Positions 36,585 to 46,631 of a stretch of 64,000 bases of DNA are shown piece after piece. Source of the DNA: Ecytonucleospora hepatopenaei (lineage: Eukaryota > Microsporidia > Enterocytozoonidae); contig JAPMUG010000004.1 of NCBI GenBank assembly GCA_026692725.1, forward strand, positions 124,001-188,000, given 5' to 3'. A program made the position numbers and the translations under genes. Position 1 is the first letter of the stretch. Each line of letters begins with the position of its first letter. The notes beneath the pieces are model-generated. The model ran no database searches. It was not told where the DNA came from and was given only the letters and a program-made list of their open reading frames with translations.

Positions 36585-37361
36585 TTAAAATTCATCTTTT
36601 ATAAAAGCTAATATTTTTTTGTGTTTAATAAAAATTCCTAAGATGGATAAAATATGACATATTCGATCTGTAAAATATTTATGTTCTCTATATCGTTTAT
36701 CTTTTTCAGCTTTTAGTTTTTTAAATTCTTCTTCGGTATCTTTTAACATCTTCTTTTTTATATCAAGCATTGTATTATATAAAGCTCTTTTAGAAAAATC
36801 TGCTATTCTTTCATTCTCTTCATTGTATTTTATAATATTCTGTAAACTACGGATTTTAGTTTTAAGGTCTTTTAATTTTTTAGTTAGATTATCATTAGAT
36901 AATATTATATGATCATACATAGTATACTTTTTAAATAAAGCTATTAAAGACCAAATTGAATTTTTAATTTTATTTTCATGTTTGCTTATTAATTGTTTTT
37001 TGCCTACAATTTTTTTATATACATTGGCCACTATTTGACTATATTCTACAGCAGATTTTATTTCATAACTTTTTTCGTTATGTGTAAAATTCCATTTTTT
37101 ATCTAATTCATCGGCTAACTCATCAACTAGTAAATCAAATGAATCTTCATCACTATAAATTTTTTGCTTATTAACACCAGTTTGTATATCTTGGACATCT
37201 TCTTCTTCATTACAAACATCTTTTGATAAACTTTCAGATTCGCTGGAATATGTATGCCCCTTATCTCTAAAACTTCCTGAAAATTTTAAAGGCGCGCTAT
37301 TATCGTCTTTCTTTAAACTACTTTTAATTTTATAAATAAAAACCATATTTAAAATAAACAT
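36585..37361 (-). CDS. Coiled-coil secreted protein D5
   Basis: 258 residues. The leader is MFILNMVFIYKIKSSLK and is followed by a Ser/Asp/Glu-rich region to about residue 75. The helical domain has EYSQIVANVYKKIV, a central LTKKLKDLKTKIRSLQNIIK, KRALYNTMLDIKKKM and, near the end, KDKRYREHKYFTDRI. These four blocks align with D6 (KDKRYRDYKSYTDQI and others), so D5 and D6 are recent paralogues. A CCC run lies about 25 bp before the start. No TGATCA element is close to this gene. Function unknown. Confidence 0.75.
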   Translation of the reverse strand: MFILNMVFIYKIKSSLKKDDNSAPLKFSGSFRDKGHTYSSESESLSKDVCNEEEDVQDIQTGVNKQKIYSDEDSFDLLVDELADELDKKWNFTHNEKSYEIKSAVEYSQIVANVYKKIVGKKQLISKHENKIKNSIWSLIALFKKYTMYDHIILSNDNLTKKLKDLKTKIRSLQNIIKYNEENERIADFSKRALYNTMLDIKKKMLKDTEEEFKKLKAEKDKRYREHKYFTDRICHILSILGIFIKHKKILAFIKDEF

Positions 37362-38288
37362 GACTAATTTTTGTTTTTTTAATAAGGGAGACTTTTTTTT
37401 AAAAAATTAACAATTAAATTACAATTTAAACATTTTTTAAAGATTAAACAATATGTATTTTTTAAAACTTTTCATTTTTTATTTATAATAAAAATATTTA
37501 ATATTTAACAATGTTTTTTCTTTAAATTTCTTTTGATTATATTTCATAAGCACGTATAATAAAATACTTCAAAAATATTAAATTTATCTTTTACAATTAT
37601 TAAATTTTTTTAAATGCAAATTATTTTTTTACAATGCGATTTACTTTTCTGTTCTATATTCTTTAAATTATATGGTTTTTTAATTTTTTTTAGTTTTTTA
37701 ACATACTGTTTAAGTAGCTCAGTTACCTTTGACGAACCTAAAAGTGACTGCGTATAATTTTTAAAATTTTATTCCGATTTTCAAATTTCGTAAATTCTTA
37801 TAGGAAAATAATACAGGCAGTTTTTTTATTTAATAAATAATAGAGCATTTTAATTATTTATGCATTTGTTTTTTATTCATTTTAGCAATTTTTATTTTCC
37901 ATAATTATGATAAACTATTTAAAAGCTTATTTTCCCTCTTTTTTGTGTTTTTTTGCTTTGATTTTACTAACCGGTAAAAGAGACATGTTAGATTTTAATA
38001 TTAATATTTGAATGTATAAAACTAAAAATTAGTACAATAAAAGCAATACATAAAAATATTACAAACACATACCATATTATTCAATAATAATATAAAATTT
38101 GTTTTCTTAAATTTTAAGAGCGAAATTGTGTTAGCTTTTCCTAAATTCGGAAATCTAGGAAAAAATTAAAAAATCACGCAACCACTTTTTGTTACGTATA
38201 AGGGACCTAATGCCATCTTTTTTAAAATAAAATTGATCAAAATATAAATAATCATAAATAGCAAAAATTAATAACAAGTAAAGTGATT
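37362..38288. other. Long intergenic region with orphan upstream element
   Basis: No gene was found in about 930 bp, although array spacing is otherwise 110-230 bp. Two patches, 37700-37810 and 38100-38215, have more C and G than the rest. The second holds an 8-bp stem (TTTTCCTA / TAGGAAAA) with a 12-base loop near 38135-38162. A TGATCA element at 38234-38239 faces an ATG that opens only 16 codons. This may be a dead array member or an uncharacterised non-coding transcript. Confidence 0.4.
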
Positions 38289-39050
38289 TTAATTATTTTT
38301 AAATTCTTTTTCTATAAATTGTAATATTGTTATCTCTTCAAGAAAAATATTATAAAGCTCCAAAAAATAAATTATTTGATCTGTATAAGATTTATAGTCT
38401 CTATATCTTTTGTCTTTTTCAGTTTCTAATTCTTCAAAATCTTTTTTTAAATTTTTTAAAGTTTTTTTATTATATGCTAATATACCTTTATATAGCGCCT
38501 TTTTAGAAGGATCTGTGGGAAATTCTTTTCCTTCTTTATATTTTATTATATTTTCTAGTTTTAAAATTTCATCTCTAAGAAATTTTATTTTTTCTTTTAT
38601 TTGATTATTGGTTAATATCTTAGGATGAGGTACATTATAGGTTTCAAATAGACTAACCAAAAGCCAAATTGAACTTTTAATTTTAAATTTGTCTTTTTCT
38701 TTTATATCTTTTTCTCTGACAAGATTTTTATAAACATTTTCCACTATTTTTCTTAATTCTTCTACAGGCTTTTTTTTCATAACTTTTTGTGTATCTGTAA
38801 TTGTACATTTGTTAACAAAATCTCTGTCTATATCTTTGCTTCCACATGCTCCTTGTTCAGAAACATCTGCTTTTTCTTCTTGATCTTCTTCATCAATATT
38901 TTTAGCATCTGTAAATTTTTCTTCTAGTTCACTGTAATCTAGGAAAACATCATCACTTAGACTATCAGAACATTCTATGGGCATATCATTATCGTCAAAC
39001 ATTAAACTACATTTTATTTTTATCCAAAAACTTAAATTTAAGATAAACAT
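38289..39050 (-). CDS. Coiled-coil secreted protein D6
   Basis: 253 residues. The leader is MFILNLSFWIKIKCSL, close to that of D5. The acidic region (SDDVFLDYSELEEKFTDAKN) is followed by a helical domain with VENVYKNLVREKDI, ILTNNQIKEKIKFLRDEILK, LENIIKYKEG, KKALYKGILAYNKKTLKNLK and KDKRYRDYKSYTDQI. It aligns with D5 over the whole length. TGATCA words lie at 39088 and 39129 before the start. Function unknown; secretion is inferred. Confidence 0.75.
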   Translation of the reverse strand: MFILNLSFWIKIKCSLMFDDNDMPIECSDSLSDDVFLDYSELEEKFTDAKNIDEEDQEEKADVSEQGACGSKDIDRDFVNKCTITDTQKVMKKKPVEELRKIVENVYKNLVREKDIKEKDKFKIKSSIWLLVSLFETYNVPHPKILTNNQIKEKIKFLRDEILKLENIIKYKEGKEFPTDPSKKALYKGILAYNKKTLKNLKKDFEELETEKDKRYRDYKSYTDQIIYFLELYNIFLEEITILQFIEKEFKNN

Positions 39051-39223
39051 TGTTTGTTATTATTTTATTTCAGGGGTGAAGTGAATTTGATCAAAAGATT
39101 TTTTAATAAATTTACTTTAACACAATCCTGATCAAAAAGATTAAATTTTTAAGAACTTCAAAAATAATTATAGACAACATTTAATTATTAAAAATAAAAC
39201 GCAATTTTATATTTTATATTTCC

Positions 39224-39940
39224 TTAAGATAGAATATTATTAACAATTTCCTTAATTTTTTCTTCAGCTTCTTGTATGCCGTATTTTATTAATATCGATT
39301 TTAGTGTATTTTGTAATATTTCAAATTTACCTTTTTCACTTACTAAATTCCTTTTAAAAAGTGTTAATTCTTTAATTTTTTTACAGTACTTTTCCTTTAT
39401 TTTCTGTTTCTTCTTTTCTAAGCTTATTTAGTTTTTTAACCAACCTTTTTATTTTATCTTCAAGATCTTTTAAATACATTTTAAATGCACATTTACTATT
39501 AGATTTGTCATCAACAGTAATGCTAGTTAAGTCACTTTATAACATAGGATCTGCTAATTTAGAAAAGCTTGTTTTTATTTGCAACATTTTTAAAATTTTC
39601 TTCTCTATTTCACTTTTTTAACCTGTATATTTTTATAATGTATCATATGTTTGTGTACAATTTCTTTAGATTTTTCTTTTAATAAATCATTAAATTCATT
39701 ATTTGATACGTTTAATTCTTTGCTAATATTATAACTTGAACTACTATTAGAATATATGCTACTATCACTTTTATCACTATCACTTTTATCACTACTAGTT
39801 TTATCACTACTAGTTTTATCACTACTAGTTTTATCACTACTAGTTTTATTACTACTTGATGATGATTCCCATTCTAATTCTAATGTTGATTGAGTAGTTT
39901 GTATTATATTTTTGTTTAATAACATAATAACTAATTTCAT
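39224..39940 (-). pseudogene. Broken coiled-coil array gene D7
   Basis: The frame from the ATG at 39940 encodes 111 residues with SSDKTSSDK repeats and stops at 39605-39607. Just before, a run of A suggests a lost base, because the shifted frame continues as EIEKKILKMLQIKTSFSKLA, then meets a TAA (near 39538). It resumes with YLKDLEDKIKRLVKKLNKLR, then needs another shift before KIKELTLFKRNLVSEKGKFE and the end near 39224. Two frame changes and one internal stop therefore separate pieces of one coiled-coil protein. The upstream element (39996-40014, ATGATCAAATAACTAATAT) is still present. Only the N-terminal 111 residues could still be made. Confidence 0.65.
39785..39850. repeat. 15-bp in-frame repeat in D7
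   Basis: Four near-identical 15-bp units encode DKTSS. They are followed by degenerate DKSDS units. This mirrors the in-frame repeat expansion seen in the surface array. Confidence 0.8.
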
Positions 39941-40128
39941 TTTGTTTGTTTACTTTATGTTTTATAAATAATATAATTAATTTAAAAGGTTAAAAATGAT
40001 CAAATAACTAATATAAAAAAGTATACATACTAAGTAAAATAAAATTAATAATACAAATTATTCTTATTTAATAAAAAATATATTTTTATACATTTGTTTA
40101 TTTACTATTCATTCTAACAAATTTACTT

Positions 40129-40947
40129 TCATTCTAACATTTTTTCTACTTTTTCCTGTAATTCTTTTAAATTCAATTTAACCTTACATGAATCTAATAG
40201 TAAATATGTTTTATGAAGTATTCTTTTATATTCTTCATATTTATCTTGTAATTCTTCAAGAGCTCTTTTTTCTTTACATATTTTATTATATTCTTCTTTA
40301 TAAGCTTCCAATACATTACTTTTACTTGTACCCTCTAATTCTTTTAAGCTACTACTACTTTTTAAGCTACTACTTTTTAACCTACTACTTATACTACTAC
40401 TTTTTAAACCACCTTTTCTAGTTGTAGATTTCATTGGTATTTCCTTTGTATATTTTAATACTGTAGGTTCTTGTCCATCTCTCTGTTCTGTCTCAGTATA
40501 TTTTACCAAACATTTTCTAGGTTCTTTACTAGATACTGTCATTTTTAGTTCTTGTTCTCTAATGTACATCCCTCTATACTCTACCTCTTTTTGTTTTCTC
40601 TCTAGCATCTTCTTTAAACCCCTCTGGTTTAAGAATAGTCCCTTACTACATTTTTCAAACTCATCCCTAATTTTACATATATTTGCCAAATATCCTACAA
40701 TTTTACTGGTCTTAAAAATATGCTTTTTATAATCTTTATCAAAAATATTGAGAAATAGTGCAATAGCTTTATCAAGAAGATCTTTATTTCCAATTATGTC
40801 ACTATGTTTAGAGTCTAAAAACTGAACAATCTCATCATATTTAGGTAAACCATCATATTTTGGTAAAGACACTTGTATGCTACTTTCACTACTTGTATCA
40901 CTACTTATATTTATACCTTGAAATTTAGAATATTTCTTTACATCCAT
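40129..40947 (-). CDS. Coiled-coil protein D8, no obvious leader
   Basis: 272 residues from the only ATG that fits (MDVKKYSKFQGINI). Unlike the other seven members it has no hydrophobic N-terminus. The frame is open a little further upstream but without another ATG. Acidic/Ser-rich sequence leads to helical segments (DKAIALFLNIFDKDYKKHIF), a Ser/Leu/Lys repeat (LKSSSLKSSSSLKELEG) and a C-terminal coiled coil (EYNKICKEKRALEELQDKYE). It is the first gene of the array in transcription order. Either the leader exon was lost or shifted out of frame, or this paralogue works inside the cell. Confidence 0.65.
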   Translation of the reverse strand: MDVKKYSKFQGINISSDTSSESSIQVSLPKYDGLPKYDEIVQFLDSKHSDIIGNKDLLDKAIALFLNIFDKDYKKHIFKTSKIVGYLANICKIRDEFEKCSKGLFLNQRGLKKMLERKQKEVEYRGMYIREQELKMTVSSKEPRKCLVKYTETEQRDGQEPTVLKYTKEIPMKSTTRKGGLKSSSISSRLKSSSLKSSSSLKELEGTSKSNVLEAYKEEYNKICKEKRALEELQDKYEEYKRILHKTYLLLDSCKVKLNLKELQEKVEKMLE

Positions 40948-41711
40948 TCTAGATGTAGATGGTCTTCTTCTAGAGTAAAAACTAAAAGTAAAAAATTAAA
41001 AATTGATATCATTTAAAATATAATGTAATATCTGATATATATTATTAATTATATATATTATTAATTATTAATTATATATATGTTATTATCTATTATTAAT
41101 TATTAATTATATATATTATTAACTATTAATTATATATATCTGTAATGGGTATATTATATTTATTAATTGTTTATAAATTAAAAAATATAAATATTATGAT
41201 GATAAACAAATAACATATAGTATAATAAAATAGTATATAATTATATTTATATAATACTAAAAAATATATTAATTATAAAATAATATTTTGATATAATATA
41301 TTTGTTTATTTATATAATTTTATTTATTTAATATAATATATAATAAAATATAAATATAAATATAAATATAAATATAAATATAAATATAAATATAAATATA
41401 AATATAAATATAAATATAAATATAAATATAAATATAAATATAAATATAAATATAAATATAAATATAAATATAAATATAAATATAAATATAAATATAAATA
41501 TAAATATAAATATAAATATAAATATAAATATAAATATAAATATAAATATAAATATAAATATAAATATAAATATAAATATAAATATAAATATAAATATAAA
41601 TATAAATATAAATATAATTCTATTTATATAATAAAATATAACTACAAATATAAATATAAATATAAATATAATATATAAATATAAATATAAATATAAATAT
41701 AATATATAATT
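40948..41711. other. AT-rich intergenic region with repeat arrays
   Basis: No gene. 41030-41150 holds degenerate ATTAATTATATATATTA repeats. From 41346 a hexamer array fills most of the remainder, followed by short AAATAT blocks at 41648-41705 that run to the 3' end of the helicase gene. Confidence 0.6.
41346..41617. repeat. Hexanucleotide array (AAATAT)n, about 45 copies
   Basis: About 270 bp of uninterrupted AAATAT units. It is non-coding, between convergently placed array gene D8 and the helicase, both on the minus strand. Confidence 0.95.
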
Positions 41712-44700
41712 CTATTTATATATTTGTATATTATCATATGTATCAATAACATATATAATATATTTATTATGTATATTATTAACCTTAATATTAATACCTT
41801 TAAATATAAATATATTAGTATTATTACTATTATTTATTATATTAGTATATTCTTTTATATCCTTAACTATACTATTATCAATAATATGTTTATATGTATT
41901 AGTATTATATAATATATTTAAAGATAGTATAGTATGATCAATATCATATTTATTAGTAAATATAATAATGTTATTTATATTAGTGTTACTTATATTAGTG
42001 TTACTTATATTAGTATTGTTTATATTATTTATATTAGTGTTACTTATATTCGTATTATTTATATCAATATTATTTAATATATCTATTATATTATAATTCA
42101 TATGCATTAATCTCTCATTATAATGTATGTTGTTAACCTGTATAATATTTATATTGGTATATGCCATATTAACATATTTATATATTATATTGTTACACAT
42201 ATATCTATGATTATATGATATAGTGATATTAGTATAATCTATGATATGTATGTTAAATACATAATATGATTCATATATATCTGATATATATAATATATTA
42301 GTATTATGGTATATTACTATATTGTGTATATTATGTGTATTATGTAATATATACCATGTATTATTTAATATGGTAACATATAATTTAATATTACTATTTA
42401 ACATGTTATTATATAATATGTTATTATTAGTATTATTTAATATATTATTAGTATTTAATATATTGTTAGTATTTAATATATTATTATATAATATACTGTT
42501 ATTATTAGTATTATCTTCTAATCTATTTAATATCCATTCATATATCATATATGTATTATACTGTTTATTATGTAATAATATCTTACCTATTACTTTTATT
42601 ATTCTCCTACTATTCTCTACCATATATATCATATCCATATATAATGAATAAGATATATTATATTTATTAGTAATATGTTTATTACTGTTACATTTATTGT
42701 TACTGTTATGTATTATATAATATATTAATAATATTATACACTTATCACTATTTATTAATATATTACTATCATCTAATATATTAGTATGTAATGATTTAAT
42801 ATAATTATATATATCATTATATACAATATATAATACATTAGTATTAGTATTATTACGTATATTACTATTGTTTAATATTATATTAATAATATTTAATAAT
42901 TCAATATCTTCATTATGTCTTATTATAATATTATCAAATATATTACTACTAACTAACAATATAAATATATTATATAATATATTAGTATTATCATTATATA
43001 ATATATTAGTATTATTTATATTACTGTTTGTGTTATTATATAATATATTAGTATTATCATTATATATTTTATATGTATATATATTTACATAATATAATAT
43101 ACTATATGACATTATACTATTGATATTATATTTATTAGTATATAATGTATTATTATAATTATCAGTATATAATATACTATTGTTAGTTAGTAGTAATATA
43201 TCATCATTAATCATATCATATATTATATTATCAATATAATCAGTATATGATACACCACCATATACTGTATTGGTGCAATATGCATATGTGTTCCTATACC
43301 ACTCATATGCATCTGATATATTCTGTATGTTGTGTAAGTATACTTCTGACAGTATACACTCATGTATGTTAGTATGCAATCTACTCTTTATTTTATAGGT
43401 GGATGATAGTTTACTAATATAATTATTGGCATTAATGGAATCAGTAAGGATATAAGTATAGGCTATATTACATATATTATTAGTATTATTACATATATTA
43501 GTATTATATAAACTATTATCATATAAACTATTATTATATAAACTATTAGTAGTAATCCTACCTGCTCTACCCTGTATCTGATATATGTCTAATATGTCCA
43601 TATGCTTATATGCCCCTATTGCCCTATCATAATATTCTGTATTGTATATGAATACCACATCTGCTGGTAGATTTACACCCCATGCCAGGGTGGTAGTGCA
43701 TACTAATATGTTGATATGTTTATGTTTATATGCATATTCAGTAGATAGTCTATCATTACGAGACATACCAGCATTATGAGTATAAATATATTTAGTATTA
43801 CTTATATTGTTATTGTTACTTATATTGTTAGTATTATTGTTATTGTTACTTATATTGTTAGTATTATTGTTATTTATATTGTTATTATTTAATATATTGT
43901 ATTTTATTATATTACTGTTATTCTTAATTATATTATTCATTATTTTATATGTTGATTGTCTTGTTGTTGTAAATATTAATATTTGTTTATCAGTATATTC
44001 ATATAACTTATTAAGTAAATAATCTAATTTATTATTATCAACATTAAGATATTTATATTTATTACATATATTATCAGATATATTATTGTTTATATTATTA
44101 TATAATATACTATTATCAGATATATTATTATTGTTATTATATAATATACTATTATCATTTATATTGTTATTATATAATATACTATTATCAGATATATCTT
44201 CTTCTAATATTTCATCTAATATATTATTATCATTTATGTTATTTATATCATCTATATTTATATTATTTATTTTACTATTATTATTTATTATATTAGTATT
44301 ATTTATTTTACTATTTATTATATTAGTATTATTGTTTATATTAGTATTATTTAATTTACTATTTATTATATTATCATTATTTTTTACTCTTCTCTTAAAT
44401 CCCACTATGTAACTCTCTAACTCCACTGGCCTATAACTTATGTCATAGTGCAGTGCCTTTCCATGTATAAACGATGCTATGTCCTGGTGGTTGGGCACTG
44501 TTGCGCTCATTGCCACTATGCGGATGGGCTGTTGCTGCTGCTTCTCCATGCTTCTGATGCGTGCCACTATGCTTTCCACCACTGGGCCCCTGCTGCTGTC
44601 CAGCATGTGTATTTCGTCTATGACCAGGAGGGATATGCCGGTGATTGAGTTAGTTAGTTTCCTGGTGGCAAAGTCAAACTTCTCAGGGGTGCATATGATG

Positions 44701-45722
44701 ATGTCAGCATTATTGGCATCATAAGTAGAAATATCAGTATCACCAGTGAATTCAACTACTTTACCATTATTATATATATTACTGTTTGTATTATATAGTT
44801 TATTATCTGTATTATTATCTGTATTATATATTTTATTATCTGTATTATATATTTTATTATCTGTATTATATATTTTATTATCTGTATTATATATTTTATT
44901 ATCTGTATTACTGTTTATATTATTATAATTATTATATATCTTATTATATATTTTATTATATTTATTTACTACTTCTGTTGCTAATGCACGCATAGGTACA
45001 ATATATATAACTTTATTAGTATTATATGTATTATTAGAATATAATGTATTATTGGTATTATTAGAATATAATGTATTACTATTATATGTATTATATTCTA
45101 TACTACTATTATATCCATTACTAAATAATACTCTTATTATACTTAATAATGCTACATCTGTCTTACCTGACCCTGTTGGTGCACTCAATACATAATTGTC
45201 ATTTGTATTATATGCTATGTGGTATGATTTGCTTTGTATAGGATTGAAATATTCATAATTAAATATATTACTACAATTATGTGTATTTATATTTATATTT
45301 ATTCCCTTATAATATATTTCTACTTCTGATGTATTTATTAACTTAATATTCTTATTAGTATAATTAGTATTATTTATTTTATTAATTTTATATTCCCAAT
45401 ATGTATCGCTGTTTAATATGTTATTATCATTATATGTTGTATCATTAGTATCACTATTTAATATATTATTAGTATTATATGTTGTATTATTATTAGTATT
45501 ATATGTTGTGTTATATAATGTATTATTAGTATTATTATATATTATATTCTTATTCTCTAATATATAAAATATCTCTTCTATCTTGTCATACCCTAATAAA
45601 TCTATTAGACTGTCTTCTGGTGTTTTAGTTCCTAATGCTTCTTTTACTAGCTTTATTAGTGTATCACTGGATATATTCATGTCATTGCTAATATTATTAA
45701 GTATATCATATAGTTTATCCAT
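41712..45722 (-). CDS. Ski2-like helicase, Brr2/ASCC3 (Slh1) type, single cassette
   Basis: 1336 residues. Helicase motifs: I SAPTGSGKT (about 180), Ia VPMRALA, II DEIH (about 370), III MSATVPN, IV-V TLAWGVNLPA, VI QIQGRAGR (about 714). After the core come winged-helix-like sequence (DAYEWYRNTYAYCTNTVYGG) and a Sec63-like unit: FDNIIIRHNEDIELL, then MDMIYMVENSRRIIKVIGKI, as in the Brr2/ASCC3 family. Members normally have two cassettes; here one fits the length, which is inflated by Asn/Thr/Ile/Tyr low-complexity inserts, including a KIYNTDN repeat. Brr2 unwinds U4/U6, ASCC3/Slh1 clears stalled ribosomes, and HFM1/Mer3 is a meiotic single-cassette relative. The exact orthologue is uncertain. 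Confidence 0.8.
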   Translation of the reverse strand: MDKLYDILNNISNDMNISSDTLIKLVKEALGTKTPEDSLIDLLGYDKIEEIFYILENKNIIYNNTNNTLYNTTYNTNNNTTYNTNNILNSDTNDTTYNDNNILNSDTYWEYKINKINNTNYTNKNIKLINTSEVEIYYKGINININTHNCSNIFNYEYFNPIQSKSYHIAYNTNDNYVLSAPTGSGKTDVALLSIIRVLFSNGYNSSIEYNTYNSNTLYSNNTNNTLYSNNTYNTNKVIYIVPMRALATEVVNKYNKIYNKIYNNYNNINSNTDNKIYNTDNKIYNTDNKIYNTDNKIYNTDNNTDNKLYNTNSNIYNNGKVVEFTGDTDISTYDANNADIIICTPEKFDFATRKLTNSITGISLLVIDEIHMLDSSRGPVVESIVARIRSMEKQQQQPIRIVAMSATVPNHQDIASFIHGKALHYDISYRPVELESYIVGFKRRVKNNDNIINSKLNNTNINNNTNIINSKINNTNIINNNSKINNINIDDINNINDNNILDEILEEDISDNSILYNNNINDNSILYNNNNNISDNSILYNNINNNISDNICNKYKYLNVDNNKLDYLLNKLYEYTDKQILIFTTTRQSTYKIMNNIIKNNSNIIKYNILNNNNINNNNTNNISNNNNNTNNISNNNNISNTKYIYTHNAGMSRNDRLSTEYAYKHKHINILVCTTTLAWGVNLPADVVFIYNTEYYDRAIGAYKHMDILDIYQIQGRAGRITTNSLYNNSLYDNSLYNTNICNNTNNICNIAYTYILTDSINANNYISKLSSTYKIKSRLHTNIHECILSEVYLHNIQNISDAYEWYRNTYAYCTNTVYGGVSYTDYIDNIIYDMINDDILLLTNNSILYTDNYNNTLYTNKYNINSIMSYSILYYVNIYTYKIYNDNTNILYNNTNSNINNTNILYNDNTNILYNIFILLVSSNIFDNIIIRHNEDIELLNIINIILNNSNIRNNTNTNVLYIVYNDIYNYIKSLHTNILDDSNILINSDKCIILLIYYIIHNSNNKCNSNKHITNKYNISYSLYMDMIYMVENSRRIIKVIGKILLHNKQYNTYMIYEWILNRLEDNTNNNSILYNNILNTNNILNTNNILNNTNNNILYNNMLNSNIKLYVTILNNTWYILHNTHNIHNIVIYHNTNILYISDIYESYYVFNIHIIDYTNITISYNHRYMCNNIIYKYVNMAYTNINIIQVNNIHYNERLMHMNYNIIDILNNIDINNTNISNTNINNINNTNISNTNISNTNINNIIIFTNKYDIDHTILSLNILYNTNTYKHIIDNSIVKDIKEYTNIINNSNNTNIFIFKGINIKVNNIHNKYIIYVIDTYDNIQIYK
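44805..44905. repeat. 21-bp in-frame repeat in the helicase gene
   Basis: About five copies of a 21-bp unit encode KIYNTDN, inserted between helicase motifs Ia and Ib/II. The position suggests a surface loop that tolerates length change. Confidence 0.85.
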
Positions 45723-45865
45723 ATTATACTTATATGTTAATTATAATAATATTTTATACCCTTATAATAAATATTTTATTTGTTTATTTATAATATACTA
45801 TACTATTTAATATATTTATAATATTTATAATATAATATACTATTTAATACAATATAATATTTAAT

Positions 45866-46522
45866 ATGATAAAAACAAATACAAATAATACAAATAATAC
45901 TAATAATATATTTAATTATTATAAATATAGTAATATTACCACTGATATTTATGATATAAATAAGGTTAAACTTACCATTGACTCATTTATTACCTACTAC
46001 TTTATGTCATGTGGATATAGCAGGTGTAACCTATATGATAACATAAACATACTAATAGGTATAGTAAGTACCATATGTGCTATATGCATTAGCATGTTAT
46101 CAATGTATTGTGAGTGGGATGCAATAAAGTATTATATACAAATAATGGTAATGGTGTATTATGTAATAAATGGTATATATTATATAATAGAATATAAAGA
46201 CAGTATAATAACATATACTGATAACACTAATATAAATATTAAAAACACTAATACTAGTATTACATATAGATGTAATATAAATAACAATGGTGTATATAAT
46301 ATAATATATGGTAATAAGACATATAAGATATATGTATATGATATAATATATGATAATGGTGTATTAGATAAAGAAGGATTATATAAAGAAATACATAATA
46401 TATTTAATATAAAGAGTAGTATAATATATAATAATAGTAATACTAAAAATAGTAACAATACTAAAAATAAAGATATTGCTAATAAAAAAGATATTGCTAA
46501 TAAAGATATTGATTGGGAATAA
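45866..46522 (+). CDS. SPC2: Signal peptidase complex subunit SPC25/Spc2-like
   Basis: 218 residues. After an Asn/Thr-rich N-terminus comes DINKVKLTIDSFITYYFMSC, then two adjacent membrane helices (ILIGIVSTICAICISMLSMY and YIQIMVMVYYVINGIYYIIE) separated by a short turn with CEWDAIKY. A cytosolic region with beta character follows (NGVYNIIYGNKTYKIYVYD) and a final helical stretch. This order, with both termini cytosolic and a C-terminal beta-rich domain, is that of the 25-kDa subunit of the ER signal peptidase complex. The gene is divergent from the helicase, with a 143-bp shared upstream region. The call rests on topology and weak similarity. Confidence 0.6.
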   Translation: MIKTNTNNTNNTNNIFNYYKYSNITTDIYDINKVKLTIDSFITYYFMSCGYSRCNLYDNINILIGIVSTICAICISMLSMYCEWDAIKYYIQIMVMVYYVINGIYYIIEYKDSIITYTDNTNINIKNTNTSITYRCNINNNGVYNIIYGNKTYKIYVYDIIYDNGVLDKEGLYKEIHNIFNIKSSIIYNNSNTKNSNNTKNKDIANKKDIANKDIDWE

Positions 46523-46631
46523 TATAATAAAATAATATAATATAATATAATATAATATTGTTTAATAAATAATATAATATAATATAATATTGTTTAATAA
46601 ATAATAATATATAATAATATATAATATAATC

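Noticed and set aside
37715..37780. Possible tRNA because of TAGCTCAGTTA, which looks like an A box
   Set aside because: No matching D-arm partner, no B box (GGTTCGANTCC-like) at the right distance and no acceptor stem.
44448..44724. Plus-strand ORFs in the GC-rich island, which could suggest inserted foreign DNA
   Set aside because: The minus strand reads cleanly through the island as helicase motifs II and III, so the island belongs to the helicase gene.
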